From contig CAZGBM010000005.1 of the NCBI GenBank assembly GCA_964523975.1, forward strand, positions 1-46,839: a DNA stretch of 46,839 nt. Reading direction: 5' to 3'. Under the pieces are notes generated by a model. It was given only the letters and a program-made list of their open reading frames with translations, had not been told where the DNA came from and made no database searches. Every line of letters starts with the position of its first letter. The first letter of the stretch is position 1. The translations under genes were made by a program, and so were the position numbers. The stretch is from JAFGHJ01 sp964523975. Lineage in GTDB: Bacteria > Hydrothermota > UBA3072. Below, one piece after another: positions 1 to 9,090 of the stretch.

Positions 1-64
1 TATAGAATCCAGGTGTCTCAGTACGAAATTGAGAAATACCTACCGATATTATAAAAATGTATAT

Positions 65-149
65 TAACCACAAAGAGCACAAAGTAGCATATGATTAAAA
101 AGAAAGAAGAAAAAACAACAAAATGCTCTCTGCGACTCTGTGTGAGAAT
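65..149. repeat. Intergenic repeat, CCACAAAG family (B), with inverted partner
   Basis: The left arm at about 68-84 reads CCACAAAGAGCACAAAG. The right arm at about 124-146 contains CTCTGCGACTCTGTGTGAG, a degenerate inverse of it. It lies just upstream of gltB and covers the place where its promoter should be. The same family recurs at 13.38, 15.62, 20.23, 34.74 and 43.74 kb. No Shine-Dalgarno site is visible before the gltB start. Confidence 0.6.
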
Positions 150-160
150 AAGAATTAAAA

Positions 161-3100
161 ATGAATAACGGGTTTCCGGAAAAGCAGGGATTATACGACT
201 CGAAGAACGAGCATGATTCATGCGGCGTTGGTTTTGTCTGCAACATCAAAGGAGAAAAATCCAACGATATTGTTAAAAAAGGTCTAAAAATCCTCCGCCG
301 TCTTTCTCATCGCGGAGCTGCCGGAGCCGACCCAAAGACCGGAGACGGAGCAGGCATACTAATACAGCTACCGCATGAATTTCTTTCCAAAGTCACGGAA
401 AAAGAAAAAATGGATTTACCTTCTCCCGGGAAGTACGGAACCGGAATTGTTTTTCTGCCTCAAGATGCGCGTGAACGTTCGTTCTGCAAAGAAGTTCTTA
501 CAAAAGCAATAGAAGAAGAAAAACAATTATTCCTCGGGTGGAGAAAAATACCTGTAGATAATTCAAACATAGGGACTTCCGCTAAAGGATATCAACCTTC
601 AATTGAACAGATTTTTATCCGGAAAAATCCCAATCTTCCTTCAAAAGACAGTAAAGATGGACTCGATTTCGAACGAGCACTGTATATTATAAGAAAAAGA
701 ACCGAAAACATCATAAACTCGTCGGATATAAAACAAAAATCTTTCTTTTATATCACCAATATATCGAGCAGAACAATTTCCTATAAAGGTCTTTTGATGG
801 CAAATCAAGTGGAAGATTTCTACCTTGATTTGAAGGACGAATCCGTAAAAAGCGCCATCGCTATGGTTCATTCTCGCTATAGCACGAATACATTCCCAAC
901 CTGGGACTTGTCGCAGCCTTTCAGGTTTCTTGCCCATAACGGCGAAATAAATACACTAAGGGGAAACATAAACTGGATGAAGGCACGCGAAGGTCTTCTC
1001 CGGAGTCCTTTATTCGGAAAAGACATAGAAAAGATAAAACCAGTTATAGACGCATCAAAAAGCGATTCGGCAATAATCGACAACATATTCGAACTTTTGG
1101 TATTATCCGGACGCTCCCTCCCCCATGCAATGATGATGTTGATTCCGGCAGCCTGGGAAAATAATAATCTGATGGATAAAAAATTAAAGGACTTTTACAA
1201 GTACCATGCCTGCATTTCCGAACCCTGGGATGGACCTGCTGCAATAGCTTTTACTGACGGCACCCGTGTCGGTGCGATACTTGACCGAAATGGTTTACGT
1301 CCTGCCCGTTACCTCATTACTAAAGACGAAAAGGTAGTAATGGCTTCCGAAGTCGGAGTCCTGGATATAAAAGGCAAGGACATACTGGAATCAGGAAGAC
1401 TCGAACCGGGGAAAATATTTTTCATAGATACGGAAAAAGGTGAAATAATTCAGGACGAAAAAATAAAAAACGAATTATCAAATAAAAGACCCTATGGCTC
1501 ATGGCTGAATGAACATTTACTACAATTCGATTCAATAAAATCCGGCAAAAAAAAGAAAAAAAACTTTGATTGTAAAAAAGAAGATTTACTATCCTGTTTG
1601 AAAGCATCCGGTTATACGAGAGAAAACTTAAAATTCATCTTTAAACCAATGGTTCTGGAAGGAAAAGAACCAATAGGCGGAATGGGCAATGACCACCCTC
1701 ATGCTATACTGTCAAAACAGCCACAACTGATTTTCAACTATTTCAAACAGCTCTTTGCTCAGGTCACCAATCCTCCAATAGATTCGATCAGAGAGAAAAT
1801 AGTTATGAGCAACATAGGTTTTCTCGGTCCAAAGGGAAATATCCTGGAGGAAACTCCGACTCACGCTCACAAGCTAGAACTAAAACAACCCATACTTACG
1901 AATGAAGAATTCAAAAAATTAAAAAACATAAACATAAACGGATTTACAACTAAAAATATATCTTTACTTTTTAACCCCGACGACGAAAGAAATTTTATAA
2001 GGGCTTTAGAAAGAATAACAAAAGAAGCAAAAGAATCTGCTGAAAGCGGATATTCTTTTATACTTCTAAGCGATAAAGGAATAAACGAAAAAAACGCAAC
2101 TATACCTTCACTTATAGCAACCGGAGCAGTCCATCACTTTCTCATTAACAATGAACTACGAACCCAGGTGAATATACTGGTTGAATGTGCAGACGCAAAA
2201 GAAGTTCAACATTTTGCTCTCCTTTTAGGATACGGAGCAGACTGTATCAATCCATATCTTGCTTTTGAAACAATAAAATATTTAACGAAGGAAGGCGAGA
2301 TTGAAATCGATACAAACGACGCAATTGACAATTACAAAAAAGCTGTCAATAAAGGAATACTTAAAATATTATCGAAGATGGGAATATCAACTCTTCAAAG
2401 CTACAGAGGCGCTCAAATATTCGAAGCACTGGGACTTGGCAAAGAGGTAATCGATAAATGTTTTACTGGTACCACGTCACGTATCGAAGGTGCCGACCTA
2501 TTGACTATCGCCAAAGAAACAATCCTGAGACATAAAGAAGCTTTCCCCGATTCTTCTACGGAGCAAAAATATCTACCTTCCGGCGGTTTTTTTCAGTGGA
2601 AAAAAGACGGTGAATATCATCTCTGGAATCCCGAGAGCATTGCTTACCTGCAGGACTCAACGCGTAGAGGAAATTACAAGGAATATAAAAAATTCGCTCA
2701 AATTATAAATAACCAGACTGAAAACCCGACAACTCTGCGAAGTCTACTCAAATTCAATTCGAATCTAACTTCCATCCCAATAGAAAAAGTGGAGCCGATT
2801 TCGAAAATAGTAAAGAGGTTTGCAATAGGAGCAATGAGTTTCGGGTCCATAAGCAAAGAAACCCATGAAACAATAGCAATGGCTATGAACAAACTCGGAG
2901 GTATGTCCAACACCGGCGAAGGGGGTGAAGACCCCTCCCGCTTCAAAAGACTTTCAAACGGAGCTTCATTCCGAAGTAAAGTAAAACAGGTTGCCTCGGG
3001 TCGTTTTGGTGTAACGACAAACTATCTTGTTCACGCCGATGAAATACAGATAAAAATAGCTCAGGGTGCAAAACCCGGCGAAGGCGGACACCTGCCCGGA

Positions 3101-4717
3101 CATAAAGTCAGCGAAATAATAGCAAAAACCCGTCATACCACACCCGGAGTAACCCTCATATCTCCCCCACCTCACCACGATATTTACTCCATTGAAGATT
3201 TAAACCAGCTGATTTTTGACCTAAGAAATGTAAATCCCAGGGCAAGAATCAGTGTAAAACTCGTATCCGAAGTCGGAGTCGGCACTGTGGCAGCAGGTGT
3301 TGCAAAAGGTCACGCAGATATGATTCTAATTTCAGGAGGAGACGGCGGCACAGGAGCATCACCCTTAAGCTCGATACACCACGCCGGATTACCCTGGGAA
3401 CTTGGGCTTTCCGAAACACACCAAACCCTTGTGCTGAACAATTTAAGAAGCAGAGTACGTCTGCAAACCGACGGACAGATTCGCACCGGAAGAGATATAG
3501 CAATTGCGGCAATACTGGGTGCGGAGGAATACGGTTTTGGAACAGCCGCTTTAGTAGTTCTCGGATGCGTAATGCTCCGTCACTGCAACCTCGGAAACTG
3601 CTCCGTGGGTGTTGCAACTCAAAATGAGATTCTCCGCAAAAGATTCAACGGAAAGGTAGAATATCTTGTAAATTATTTCAACTTTGTGGCAGAAGAACTG
3701 CGTGAAATTATGGCCAATCTCGGAATAAAAAAGATTGAAGAAATGATAGGAAAAACCGAACTTTTAGAAGTAAACGAAAAAATACTCAATTGGAAATCCA
3801 AAAATATCGATTTAAGCAACATCTTATACAAACCGGAAGCTAAAGATAATACGGGAATTTTTTATTCTAAGCCCGAAAAACATGATTTGGATGATATTTT
3901 AGATACTCAACTGATAGACCTTTCAAAAAATGCTATTTTAAAAGAAGAAAAAATAATACAAAATGTCAACATAAATAACACTAATCGCACGGTCGGAGCA
4001 CGGCTAAGCGGTGAAGTATGCTATGTATACGGAGAAAGAGGCCTTCCGGACGATACAATTCATTTTAAATTCAAAGGATATGCAGGTCAAAGTTTCGGAG
4101 CTTTTCTTGCAAAAGGAATAACTTTTGAGCTGGAAGGGATGGCAAACGATTATGTCGGCAAAGGACTTTTCGGAGGAAAGATAATAATTTATCCGGATAA
4201 AAAAACAACTTACAAATCGGAAGAAAATATTATCATCGGAAACACGTCCTTTTACGGAGCCACCAGCGGCGAAGCATACATCAGAGGTATTGCAGGAGAA
4301 CGATTCTGTATCAGAAATTCAGGTCTGAACGCAGTCGTGGAGGGAGTTGGTGACCATGGATGCGAATATATGACAGGCGGAAGAGTTATAATAATAGGAA
4401 GAACCGGTCGTAACTTTGCCGCAGGAATGTCCGGAGGCATAGCTTACGTCTACGATATAAATGGAGATTTCAAATCCAGATGCAATCTCGAGATGGCAAA
4501 AATAAAAGAGATAAATGAACACGATTCCGGCACAATGAAAAATCTGTTAACGAATCATTATAAATACACCGAAAGCAAAAAAGTAAAAGAAATTCTACAT
4601 GACTTCGATAATGCTATTAAAAATTTCATCAAGGTAATTCCCCTTGAATATGAACATATATTAGAAACAGAAAAAAAGGAAAACCTGAAGGAATGGGTCG
4701 AATCGATAATCGAATAA
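161..4717 (+). CDS. gltB: Glutamate synthase, large (alpha) subunit
   Basis: Makes glutamate from glutamine and 2-oxoglutarate in the cytoplasm, taking electrons from GltD. The 1518 residues match the usual family length. The class II glutamine amidotransferase nucleophile is Cys21 in HDSCGVGF, so a 20-residue propeptide should be cleaved, as is known for this family. The FMN-binding synthase domain lies around 790-1190 and includes the cluster cysteines 1136, 1142 and 1147 (3Fe-4S site). The GXGXG beta-helix domain follows at about 1230-1450. It is first of three genes: gltD starts 12 bases after the stop and purF follows. The ATG at 161 has no clear ribosome site, but nothing else fits the N-terminus. 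An A8-G-A8 run at about 1546-1562 encodes a lysine stretch in a linker; the frame continues through it. Confidence 0.97.
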   Translation: MNNGFPEKQGLYDSKNEHDSCGVGFVCNIKGEKSNDIVKKGLKILRRLSHRGAAGADPKTGDGAGILIQLPHEFLSKVTEKEKMDLPSPGKYGTGIVFLPQDARERSFCKEVLTKAIEEEKQLFLGWRKIPVDNSNIGTSAKGYQPSIEQIFIRKNPNLPSKDSKDGLDFERALYIIRKRTENIINSSDIKQKSFFYITNISSRTISYKGLLMANQVEDFYLDLKDESVKSAIAMVHSRYSTNTFPTWDLSQPFRFLAHNGEINTLRGNINWMKAREGLLRSPLFGKDIEKIKPVIDASKSDSAIIDNIFELLVLSGRSLPHAMMMLIPAAWENNNLMDKKLKDFYKYHACISEPWDGPAAIAFTDGTRVGAILDRNGLRPARYLITKDEKVVMASEVGVLDIKGKDILESGRLEPGKIFFIDTEKGEIIQDEKIKNELSNKRPYGSWLNEHLLQFDSIKSGKKKKKNFDCKKEDLLSCLKASGYTRENLKFIFKPMVLEGKEPIGGMGNDHPHAILSKQPQLIFNYFKQLFAQVTNPPIDSIREKIVMSNIGFLGPKGNILEETPTHAHKLELKQPILTNEEFKKLKNININGFTTKNISLLFNPDDERNFIRALERITKEAKESAESGYSFILLSDKGINEKNATIPSLIATGAVHHFLINNELRTQVNILVECADAKEVQHFALLLGYGADCINPYLAFETIKYLTKEGEIEIDTNDAIDNYKKAVNKGILKILSKMGISTLQSYRGAQIFEALGLGKEVIDKCFTGTTSRIEGADLLTIAKETILRHKEAFPDSSTEQKYLPSGGFFQWKKDGEYHLWNPESIAYLQDSTRRGNYKEYKKFAQIINNQTENPTTLRSLLKFNSNLTSIPIEKVEPISKIVKRFAIGAMSFGSISKETHETIAMAMNKLGGMSNTGEGGEDPSRFKRLSNGASFRSKVKQVASGRFGVTTNYLVHADEIQIKIAQGAKPGEGGHLPGHKVSEIIAKTRHTTPGVTLISPPPHHDIYSIEDLNQLIFDLRNVNPRARISVKLVSEVGVGTVAAGVAKGHADMILISGGDGGTGASPLSSIHHAGLPWELGLSETHQTLVLNNLRSRVRLQTDGQIRTGRDIAIAAILGAEEYGFGTAALVVLGCVMLRHCNLGNCSVGVATQNEILRKRFNGKVEYLVNYFNFVAEELREIMANLGIKKIEEMIGKTELLEVNEKILNWKSKNIDLSNILYKPEAKDNTGIFYSKPEKHDLDDILDTQLIDLSKNAILKEEKIIQNVNINNTNRTVGARLSGEVCYVYGERGLPDDTIHFKFKGYAGQSFGAFLAKGITFELEGMANDYVGKGLFGGKIIIYPDKKTTYKSEENIIIGNTSFYGATSGEAYIRGIAGERFCIRNSGLNAVVEGVGDHGCEYMTGGRVIIIGRTGRNFAAGMSGGIAYVYDINGDFKSRCNLEMAKIKEINEHDSGTMKNLLTNHYKYTESKKVKEILHDFDNAIKNFIKVIPLEYEHILETEKKENLKEWVESIIE

Positions 4718-4729
4718 AAAGGGTTAAAA

Positions 4730-6175
4730 ATGGGTAAAATAAATGGATTTCTTGAGATACATAAGGAAAATACAGAACTAAGACCGGTAGAGGAGAGAAT
4801 AAAAGATTATAAAGATATCTCCATCCCGCGAAAAGATGATATATCGAAGGAGCAGGCTTCGCGTTGCATGGATTGCGGAACTCCCTTCTGTCACTGGGGT
4901 TGTCCCATTGGAAATTATATTCCCGAATGGAATGATTTTATGTTTAACAATCAATGGGAAAAAGCTTACGAACTACTTTCCGCAACAAATAACTTTCCTG
5001 AGATAACCGGAAGAATATGTCCTGCTCCTTGTGAGCATTCATGTGTTTTATCTATAAACGACGACGCAATTACGATCAGAGAAAACGAACTTGCCATAAT
5101 CGAACACGCGTTCAAATCGGGATTTATTAAAGCAAACTCACCTCTGAAAAGAATAGGTGAAAAAATCGCAATTGTAGGTTCCGGTCCTGCAGGGCTTTCT
5201 ACTGCCGACCAGCTAAATAAAGCCGGGCATCGGGTAACGGTCTTCGAAAGAGATAAGAAAATCGGAGGAATCCTGCGATACGGTATTCCAGATTTCAAAT
5301 TAGAAAAAAATATTCTCGACCGCCGATTAAAATTAATGGAAAAAGAAAATATAAAATTTAAAGTAAATACATTCGTCGGAATCGATATAACTGTAGAAAA
5401 ACTACAAAAAGATTTTGACGCAATTTGTCTTGCCTCGGGTTCGAGAGTTCCGAGAGATTTAAAAATAAAAAGCAGAGAACTAGAAGGAATACACTTTGCG
5501 ATGGATTATCTAATTCAATCGAATAAGAGAGTATGGGGCGAAAAAATCGATTCAAAACAACTTATAGACGCAAAAGATAAAGAGGTTATCGTTATCGGCG
5601 GAGGCGATACGGGAGCGGATTGTGTTGGTGTTGCAAAGAGACAGGGTGCAAAAAGTATAATCCAGATAGAAATCCTCCCAAAACCTTCCGACTGTAGAAC
5701 GGAAAACCAGCCCTGGCCTTACTATCCCTCAATACTTAAAAATTCAAGCAGTCACGAAGAAGGTTGTAAGCGTCACTGGTCGGTTTTGACAAAAAGATTT
5801 ATCGGCGAAAACGGGAAAGTAAAAAAATTACAATGCTCTAAGGTAGAATTCTCAAAAACAAATGATAAAAGTTGTCCAATAATGAAGGAAATACCGGAAA
5901 GCGAATTCGAAATCAATGCGGATTTAGTAATTCTGGCCCTGGGCTTCCTGCATACAGAACATAAAGGACTGGTAGAAGACCTGAATCTTGAACTGACTGA
6001 TATCGGCAATATCAAGACAGATAATAACTTTATGACTTCAAAAGAAGGAATCTTCTGTGCAGGTGATATGCACCGGGGGCAATCTCTCGTTGTATGGGCG
6101 ATATCCGAAGGCAGAAAAGCAGCATATAATATTGACAGGTACCTAACAGGTAAATCAAATCTACCGGTTCTATAA
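4730..6175 (+). CDS. gltD: Glutamate synthase, small (beta) subunit
   Basis: Passes electrons from NAD(P)H through FAD and 4Fe-4S clusters to GltB. The N-terminal cluster cysteines are visible at 46, 49, 54 and 58 and again at 97, 101 and 105. The FAD-binding GSGPAG is near 150-155 and the nucleotide-binding GGGDTGAD near 290-297. The C-terminal GIFCAGD motif closes the FAD site. At 481 residues it has the normal family length. It starts 12 bases after gltB with only a weak AAGGG ribosome site, so it is probably cotranscribed. The family also includes related subunits of other oxidoreductases, but direct pairing with gltB makes glutamate synthase the clear call. Confidence 0.96.
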   Translation: MGKINGFLEIHKENTELRPVEERIKDYKDISIPRKDDISKEQASRCMDCGTPFCHWGCPIGNYIPEWNDFMFNNQWEKAYELLSATNNFPEITGRICPAPCEHSCVLSINDDAITIRENELAIIEHAFKSGFIKANSPLKRIGEKIAIVGSGPAGLSTADQLNKAGHRVTVFERDKKIGGILRYGIPDFKLEKNILDRRLKLMEKENIKFKVNTFVGIDITVEKLQKDFDAICLASGSRVPRDLKIKSRELEGIHFAMDYLIQSNKRVWGEKIDSKQLIDAKDKEVIVIGGGDTGADCVGVAKRQGAKSIIQIEILPKPSDCRTENQPWPYYPSILKNSSSHEEGCKRHWSVLTKRFIGENGKVKKLQCSKVEFSKTNDKSCPIMKEIPESEFEINADLVILALGFLHTEHKGLVEDLNLELTDIGNIKTDNNFMTSKEGIFCAGDMHRGQSLVVWAISEGRKAAYNIDRYLTGKSNLPVL

Positions 6176-6197
6176 AGAAAGGAAAAGATCAAAGTAA

Positions 6198-7616
6198 ATG
6201 TGCGGTATAGTAGGGATAATTGGCAAAAAAGAGGTAATCGGTGATATTTTTGATTCACTGCTTATAATACAGCACAGAGGACAGGATGCCGCTGGCATAG
6301 TAACTTACTCGGATAAATTCAACATTAAAAAAGCAGAAGGATTAGTAAGAGATGTGTTCAAAAAAGAAGAACTCAATTATCTTAGAGGCAACATTGGTAT
6401 TGGACACGTAAGATATCCTACACTTGGAGGAATGGGTATAGAAAACGCCCAACCCTTCATTTCTAATACTCCATACGGAATAGCCTTTGCCTTTAACGGC
6501 AATATAATTAATTTTAATTTACTAAAAGAAAAATTAGAAAAAGAGAGCAGAAGGATAATTGTTTCAACCTCTGACGCGGAACTACTTTTAAGCCTCCTCT
6601 GTGAAGAAATGAATAAAAAACCGATATTCTCTCCCGATTTTCTTTTTGAGGCAATCGAAGGTCTCTTTGAAAAAGTTAAAGGAAGCTATTCTGTAGTCGC
6701 TCTGATTAAAGATAAAGGTATCCTTGCTTTCAGAGATCCTTACGGTATCAAACCTCTTATATTTGGCACCAAGGAAAATAATTTCAGTGTGGGTTCCGAA
6801 AGTGTTGTCCTCGAATCGCTTGGCTACCAAATTGAGCGTGATGTACTACCAGGCGAAGCTATTTTTTTTAGCACAGAAGGTAAATTATATACAAGAAAAA
6901 TCTCCGAAGAGAAACATTGTCCCTGTATTTTCGAATATGTATATTTCGCGAGACCCGACTCAATCATCGACGGCATATCTGTTTACAAGGCAAGACTAAA
7001 TCTCGGAAAAAATCTCGCGAAAGAAATAGAGAAAAAAGAAATCGATATCGATATAGTTGTCCCAGTACCTGATACATCAAGACCAGTCGCAACATCCCTT
7101 GCCGAAGAACTAAACTTAAAATGCAGAGAAGGATTAATGAAAAATCGTTATATCGGGAGAACCTTTATAATGCCGCATCAGAGTAAAAGGGAAGAATTGA
7201 TCAGGATGAAACTTTCGCCTGTAAAGGAGATTATAAAAGGTAAAAAAATACTCCTCGTTGATGATTCCATTGTAAGGGGTACAACATCAGGAAAAATAGT
7301 ACAATTAATCAGGGACGCAGGTGCGAAAGAAGTTCATTTTGCTTCTTCAAGTCCGCCTCTAAAATTTCCCTGTTATTACGGCATAGATATGCAAACAAAA
7401 GGAGAATTTATAGCCTCCAAAAAATCCGTAGAAAAAGTCAGAGAAATAATAGGAGTAGATTCTCTCACTTATCAATCCGTAAATGGACTCATAGAAGCGG
7501 TATCAACCGACAAAATTAAAAATTTCTGCACTGCTTGTTTTACCGGCGAGTATCCGATTCGTGCAAATGCGGAAGAAATATGTAGAATCGAAGCAAGTAG
7601 AAGATGTAAAAGCTAA
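6198..7616 (+). CDS. purF: Amidophosphoribosyltransferase, 4Fe-4S (Bacillus) type
   Basis: Catalyses the first step of purine synthesis, PRPP plus glutamine to phosphoribosylamine. The start is fixed by MCGIVGIIG, because Cys2 must become the N-terminal nucleophile. The PRPP loop is LLVDDSIVRGTT near 350. Cysteines 243, 392, 444 and 447 occupy the positions of the structural 4Fe-4S ligands of the B. subtilis enzyme (contexts CIFEYVYF, PCYYGID and CTACFTGEYP), so this is the oxygen-sensitive iron-sulfur class. It follows gltD by 22 bases, grouping two class II glutamine amidotransferases. purE and purC are on the other strand 6 kb away. No convincing terminator follows. Confidence 0.97.
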   Translation: MCGIVGIIGKKEVIGDIFDSLLIIQHRGQDAAGIVTYSDKFNIKKAEGLVRDVFKKEELNYLRGNIGIGHVRYPTLGGMGIENAQPFISNTPYGIAFAFNGNIINFNLLKEKLEKESRRIIVSTSDAELLLSLLCEEMNKKPIFSPDFLFEAIEGLFEKVKGSYSVVALIKDKGILAFRDPYGIKPLIFGTKENNFSVGSESVVLESLGYQIERDVLPGEAIFFSTEGKLYTRKISEEKHCPCIFEYVYFARPDSIIDGISVYKARLNLGKNLAKEIEKKEIDIDIVVPVPDTSRPVATSLAEELNLKCREGLMKNRYIGRTFIMPHQSKREELIRMKLSPVKEIIKGKKILLVDDSIVRGTTSGKIVQLIRDAGAKEVHFASSSPPLKFPCYYGIDMQTKGEFIASKKSVEKVREIIGVDSLTYQSVNGLIEAVSTDKIKNFCTACFTGEYPIRANAEEICRIEASRRCKS

Positions 7617-8091
7617 TCCAGTAAAACCATCGGGAAAAATAATTTATTTTAACTACTTTTCCCTCCTCTGTTTTAACCAGCCAACAACATAACGAACCAA
7701 CAAAAGATTAACTCGCAATGCTATTTTTCTTCCTATCATCTGAGACCCGATCTCTAAATATTGCCACAAAGATACTAAGATATAAAATCTTTACGGATGG
7801 ATGGATGGGTGAATGAGTAAATGGGTAAACGAGATATAGATTAAATGATTCGAAGAATCAAAAAGACAAACAATATAAATAACACGAATATAGAAAATAT
7901 TAACAGTAGTTTAGAATTACCGGATACGAATTTCTGGTCTAGGAATTTTAAAAGGGATAGACAACGGAAAACTCAAAACACGAAATAGGTGAGTTCCGTA
8001 GGCTCTGTAGCAAAATAATTTTTTGAATTTTTATTTGCCATTTTCCATTTTTATATTTGATTTTTATATTTTAAAGCGTGAAACATTACCA
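7617..8091. repeat. Non-coding gap with decayed repeats: half B element, 4-base repeat, inverted A unit
   Basis: No gene is visible. About 7761-7784 is one arm of family B (GCCACAAAGATACTAAGATA) without its partner. About 7795-7830 is an imperfect 4-base repeat (GGAT/GGGT/GAAT/GAGT units). About 8012-8082 is an inverted family A unit (TTTTTGAATTTTTATTTG onward, then TATTTGATTTTTATATTTTA). The segment ends at the promoter of the next operon. Confidence 0.6.
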
Positions 8092-8119
8092 TTGACAACT
8101 TCGTCTTGAATTATATACT
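8092..8119 (+). promoter_or_regulatory. Sigma70-type promoter, probably leaderless transcript
   Basis: TTGACA (8092-8097), 16-base spacer, TATACT (8114-8119). Only five bases separate the -10 box from the ATG at 8125, so transcription should begin at or next to the start codon. No Shine-Dalgarno sequence is present before that ATG. Confidence 0.75.
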
Positions 8120-8124
8120 TTACT

Positions 8125-8340
8125 ATGAAAATCGAGTCGCCTTTTTTCATACTAGGGTTGTTTCTTATAATTACAGGAATTTTAATTATATTATTTACAA
8201 AAATTCCGTTTCTTTTCAATTTACCGGGTAATATCGTAATCGAAAGAAAAAACTTTACATTTCATCTCCCTTTAACTTTTAGTATCCTGATTTCTATAAT
8301 TCTAACGTTGATTCTAAATCTATTTTTCATCAAAAGATAG
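8125..8340 (+). CDS. Small DUF2905 membrane protein
   Basis: A 71-residue protein of two membrane helices (about 8-30 and 48-68) joined by a short loop. The loop LPGNIVIERKNFTFHLP matches the DUF2905 pattern (PGDI.I.R.N..FYFPL). Function is unknown; the family is widespread and near-always this size. It leads the surface-glycan operon: the next gene starts nine bases after its stop. Translation probably begins on a leaderless mRNA, because the -10 box lies five bases upstream of the ATG and no ribosome site is visible. Confidence 0.85.
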   Translation: MKIESPFFILGLFLIITGILIILFTKIPFLFNLPGNIVIERKNFTFHLPLTFSILISIILTLILNLFFIKR

Positions 8341-8349
8341 AGGTAAAAC

Positions 8350-9090
8350 GTGAAAAGAGACTCTCTCGTTATAATACCAACCTATAATGAGAACGACAAT
8401 ATCGCCTCGATAATAAAAGAAGTCCTAAATAAGGGGCATGAATTTGAGGTCTTGATTGTGGATGACGGTTCGCCTGACGGTACCGGTAAAAGCGTTAAAC
8501 AAATCCAGAAAAAAGAACCGAATAAAAAGAACAAAAGAGTTCATCTGGTTGAACGAGAGAAAAAAATGGGGTTAGGAAGTGCTTATCTAACTGGTTTCAA
8601 GTGGGCATTGGAAAGAAATTACGATTTTATTTTCGAAATGGATGCCGACTTCTCTCATGACCCTTCCAATCTAACGAAATTAAGAAAAACTCTCATTGAA
8701 GAGAACGTTGACCTTGTGATTGGCTCGAGGTACAAGCAGGGCGTTAATGTAGTAAACTGGCCGATTTCAAGACTGATTCTAAGTTACCTGGCAAATATTT
8801 TCGCAAAGAAAATAACAGGTGTTCCCCTCTCCGACTTAACAAGCGGATTTAAAGGAATAAAAAGAACTGTCCTCGAGAATCTTGATTTCGAAAAAATCGA
8901 TGCGGAAGGGTATGGATTCCAGATAGAAATCCATTTTTATAGTTACTGGAATGGCTTCAAAATCAAAGAAATTCCTATTGTTTTCGTCGAACGCCAAACG
9001 GGAAGTTCTAAAATGTCCAAAAAAATTATCTGGGAAGCATTCTGGCTCGTATGGAAGCTGGGTTTACGTAGATTGACTAAAAGAATATGA
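8350..9090 (+). CDS. Polyprenol monophosphomannose synthase-like glycosyltransferase (GT2, DPM1 type)
   Basis: Expected to transfer a sugar, typically mannose, from a nucleotide donor to polyprenyl phosphate at the inner face of the membrane. The GT-A fold motifs are clear: IIPTYNE at 8-14, VDDGSPDGT near 37-45, GLGSAYLTGF near 74-83, MDADFSHDP at 97-105, then GSRY and SGFKGI. At 246 residues it is the short soluble form without C-terminal membrane helices. The start is GTG at 8350, with AGAGGT overlapping the preceding stop as ribosome site. It overlaps the next gene by four bases (ATGA). The sugar cannot be told from sequence. Confidence 0.88.
   Translation: MKRDSLVIIPTYNENDNIASIIKEVLNKGHEFEVLIVDDGSPDGTGKSVKQIQKKEPNKKNKRVHLVEREKKMGLGSAYLTGFKWALERNYDFIFEMDADFSHDPSNLTKLRKTLIEENVDLVIGSRYKQGVNVVNWPISRLILSYLANIFAKKITGVPLSDLTSGFKGIKRTVLENLDFEKIDAEGYGFQIEIHFYSYWNGFKIKEIPIVFVERQTGSSKMSKKIIWEAFWLVWKLGLRRLTKRI

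Noticed and set aside
1546..1563. A8-G-A8 tract in gltB as a site of programmed slippage
   Set aside because: The zero frame is intact across a linker and no alternative product makes sense; a lysine-rich linker explains it.
3249..3617. 122-codon minus-strand frame inside gltB
   Set aside because: Antisense shadow of the conserved synthase domain.
5773..6258. 161-codon open frame on the minus strand across gltD/purF
   Set aside because: It lies over two certain genes, has no recognisable motif and no ribosome site; a shadow frame.
7632..7663. GGGAAAA..TTTTCCC hairpin after purF
   Set aside because: Only seven pairs, an 18-base loop and no T run; too weak to call a terminator.
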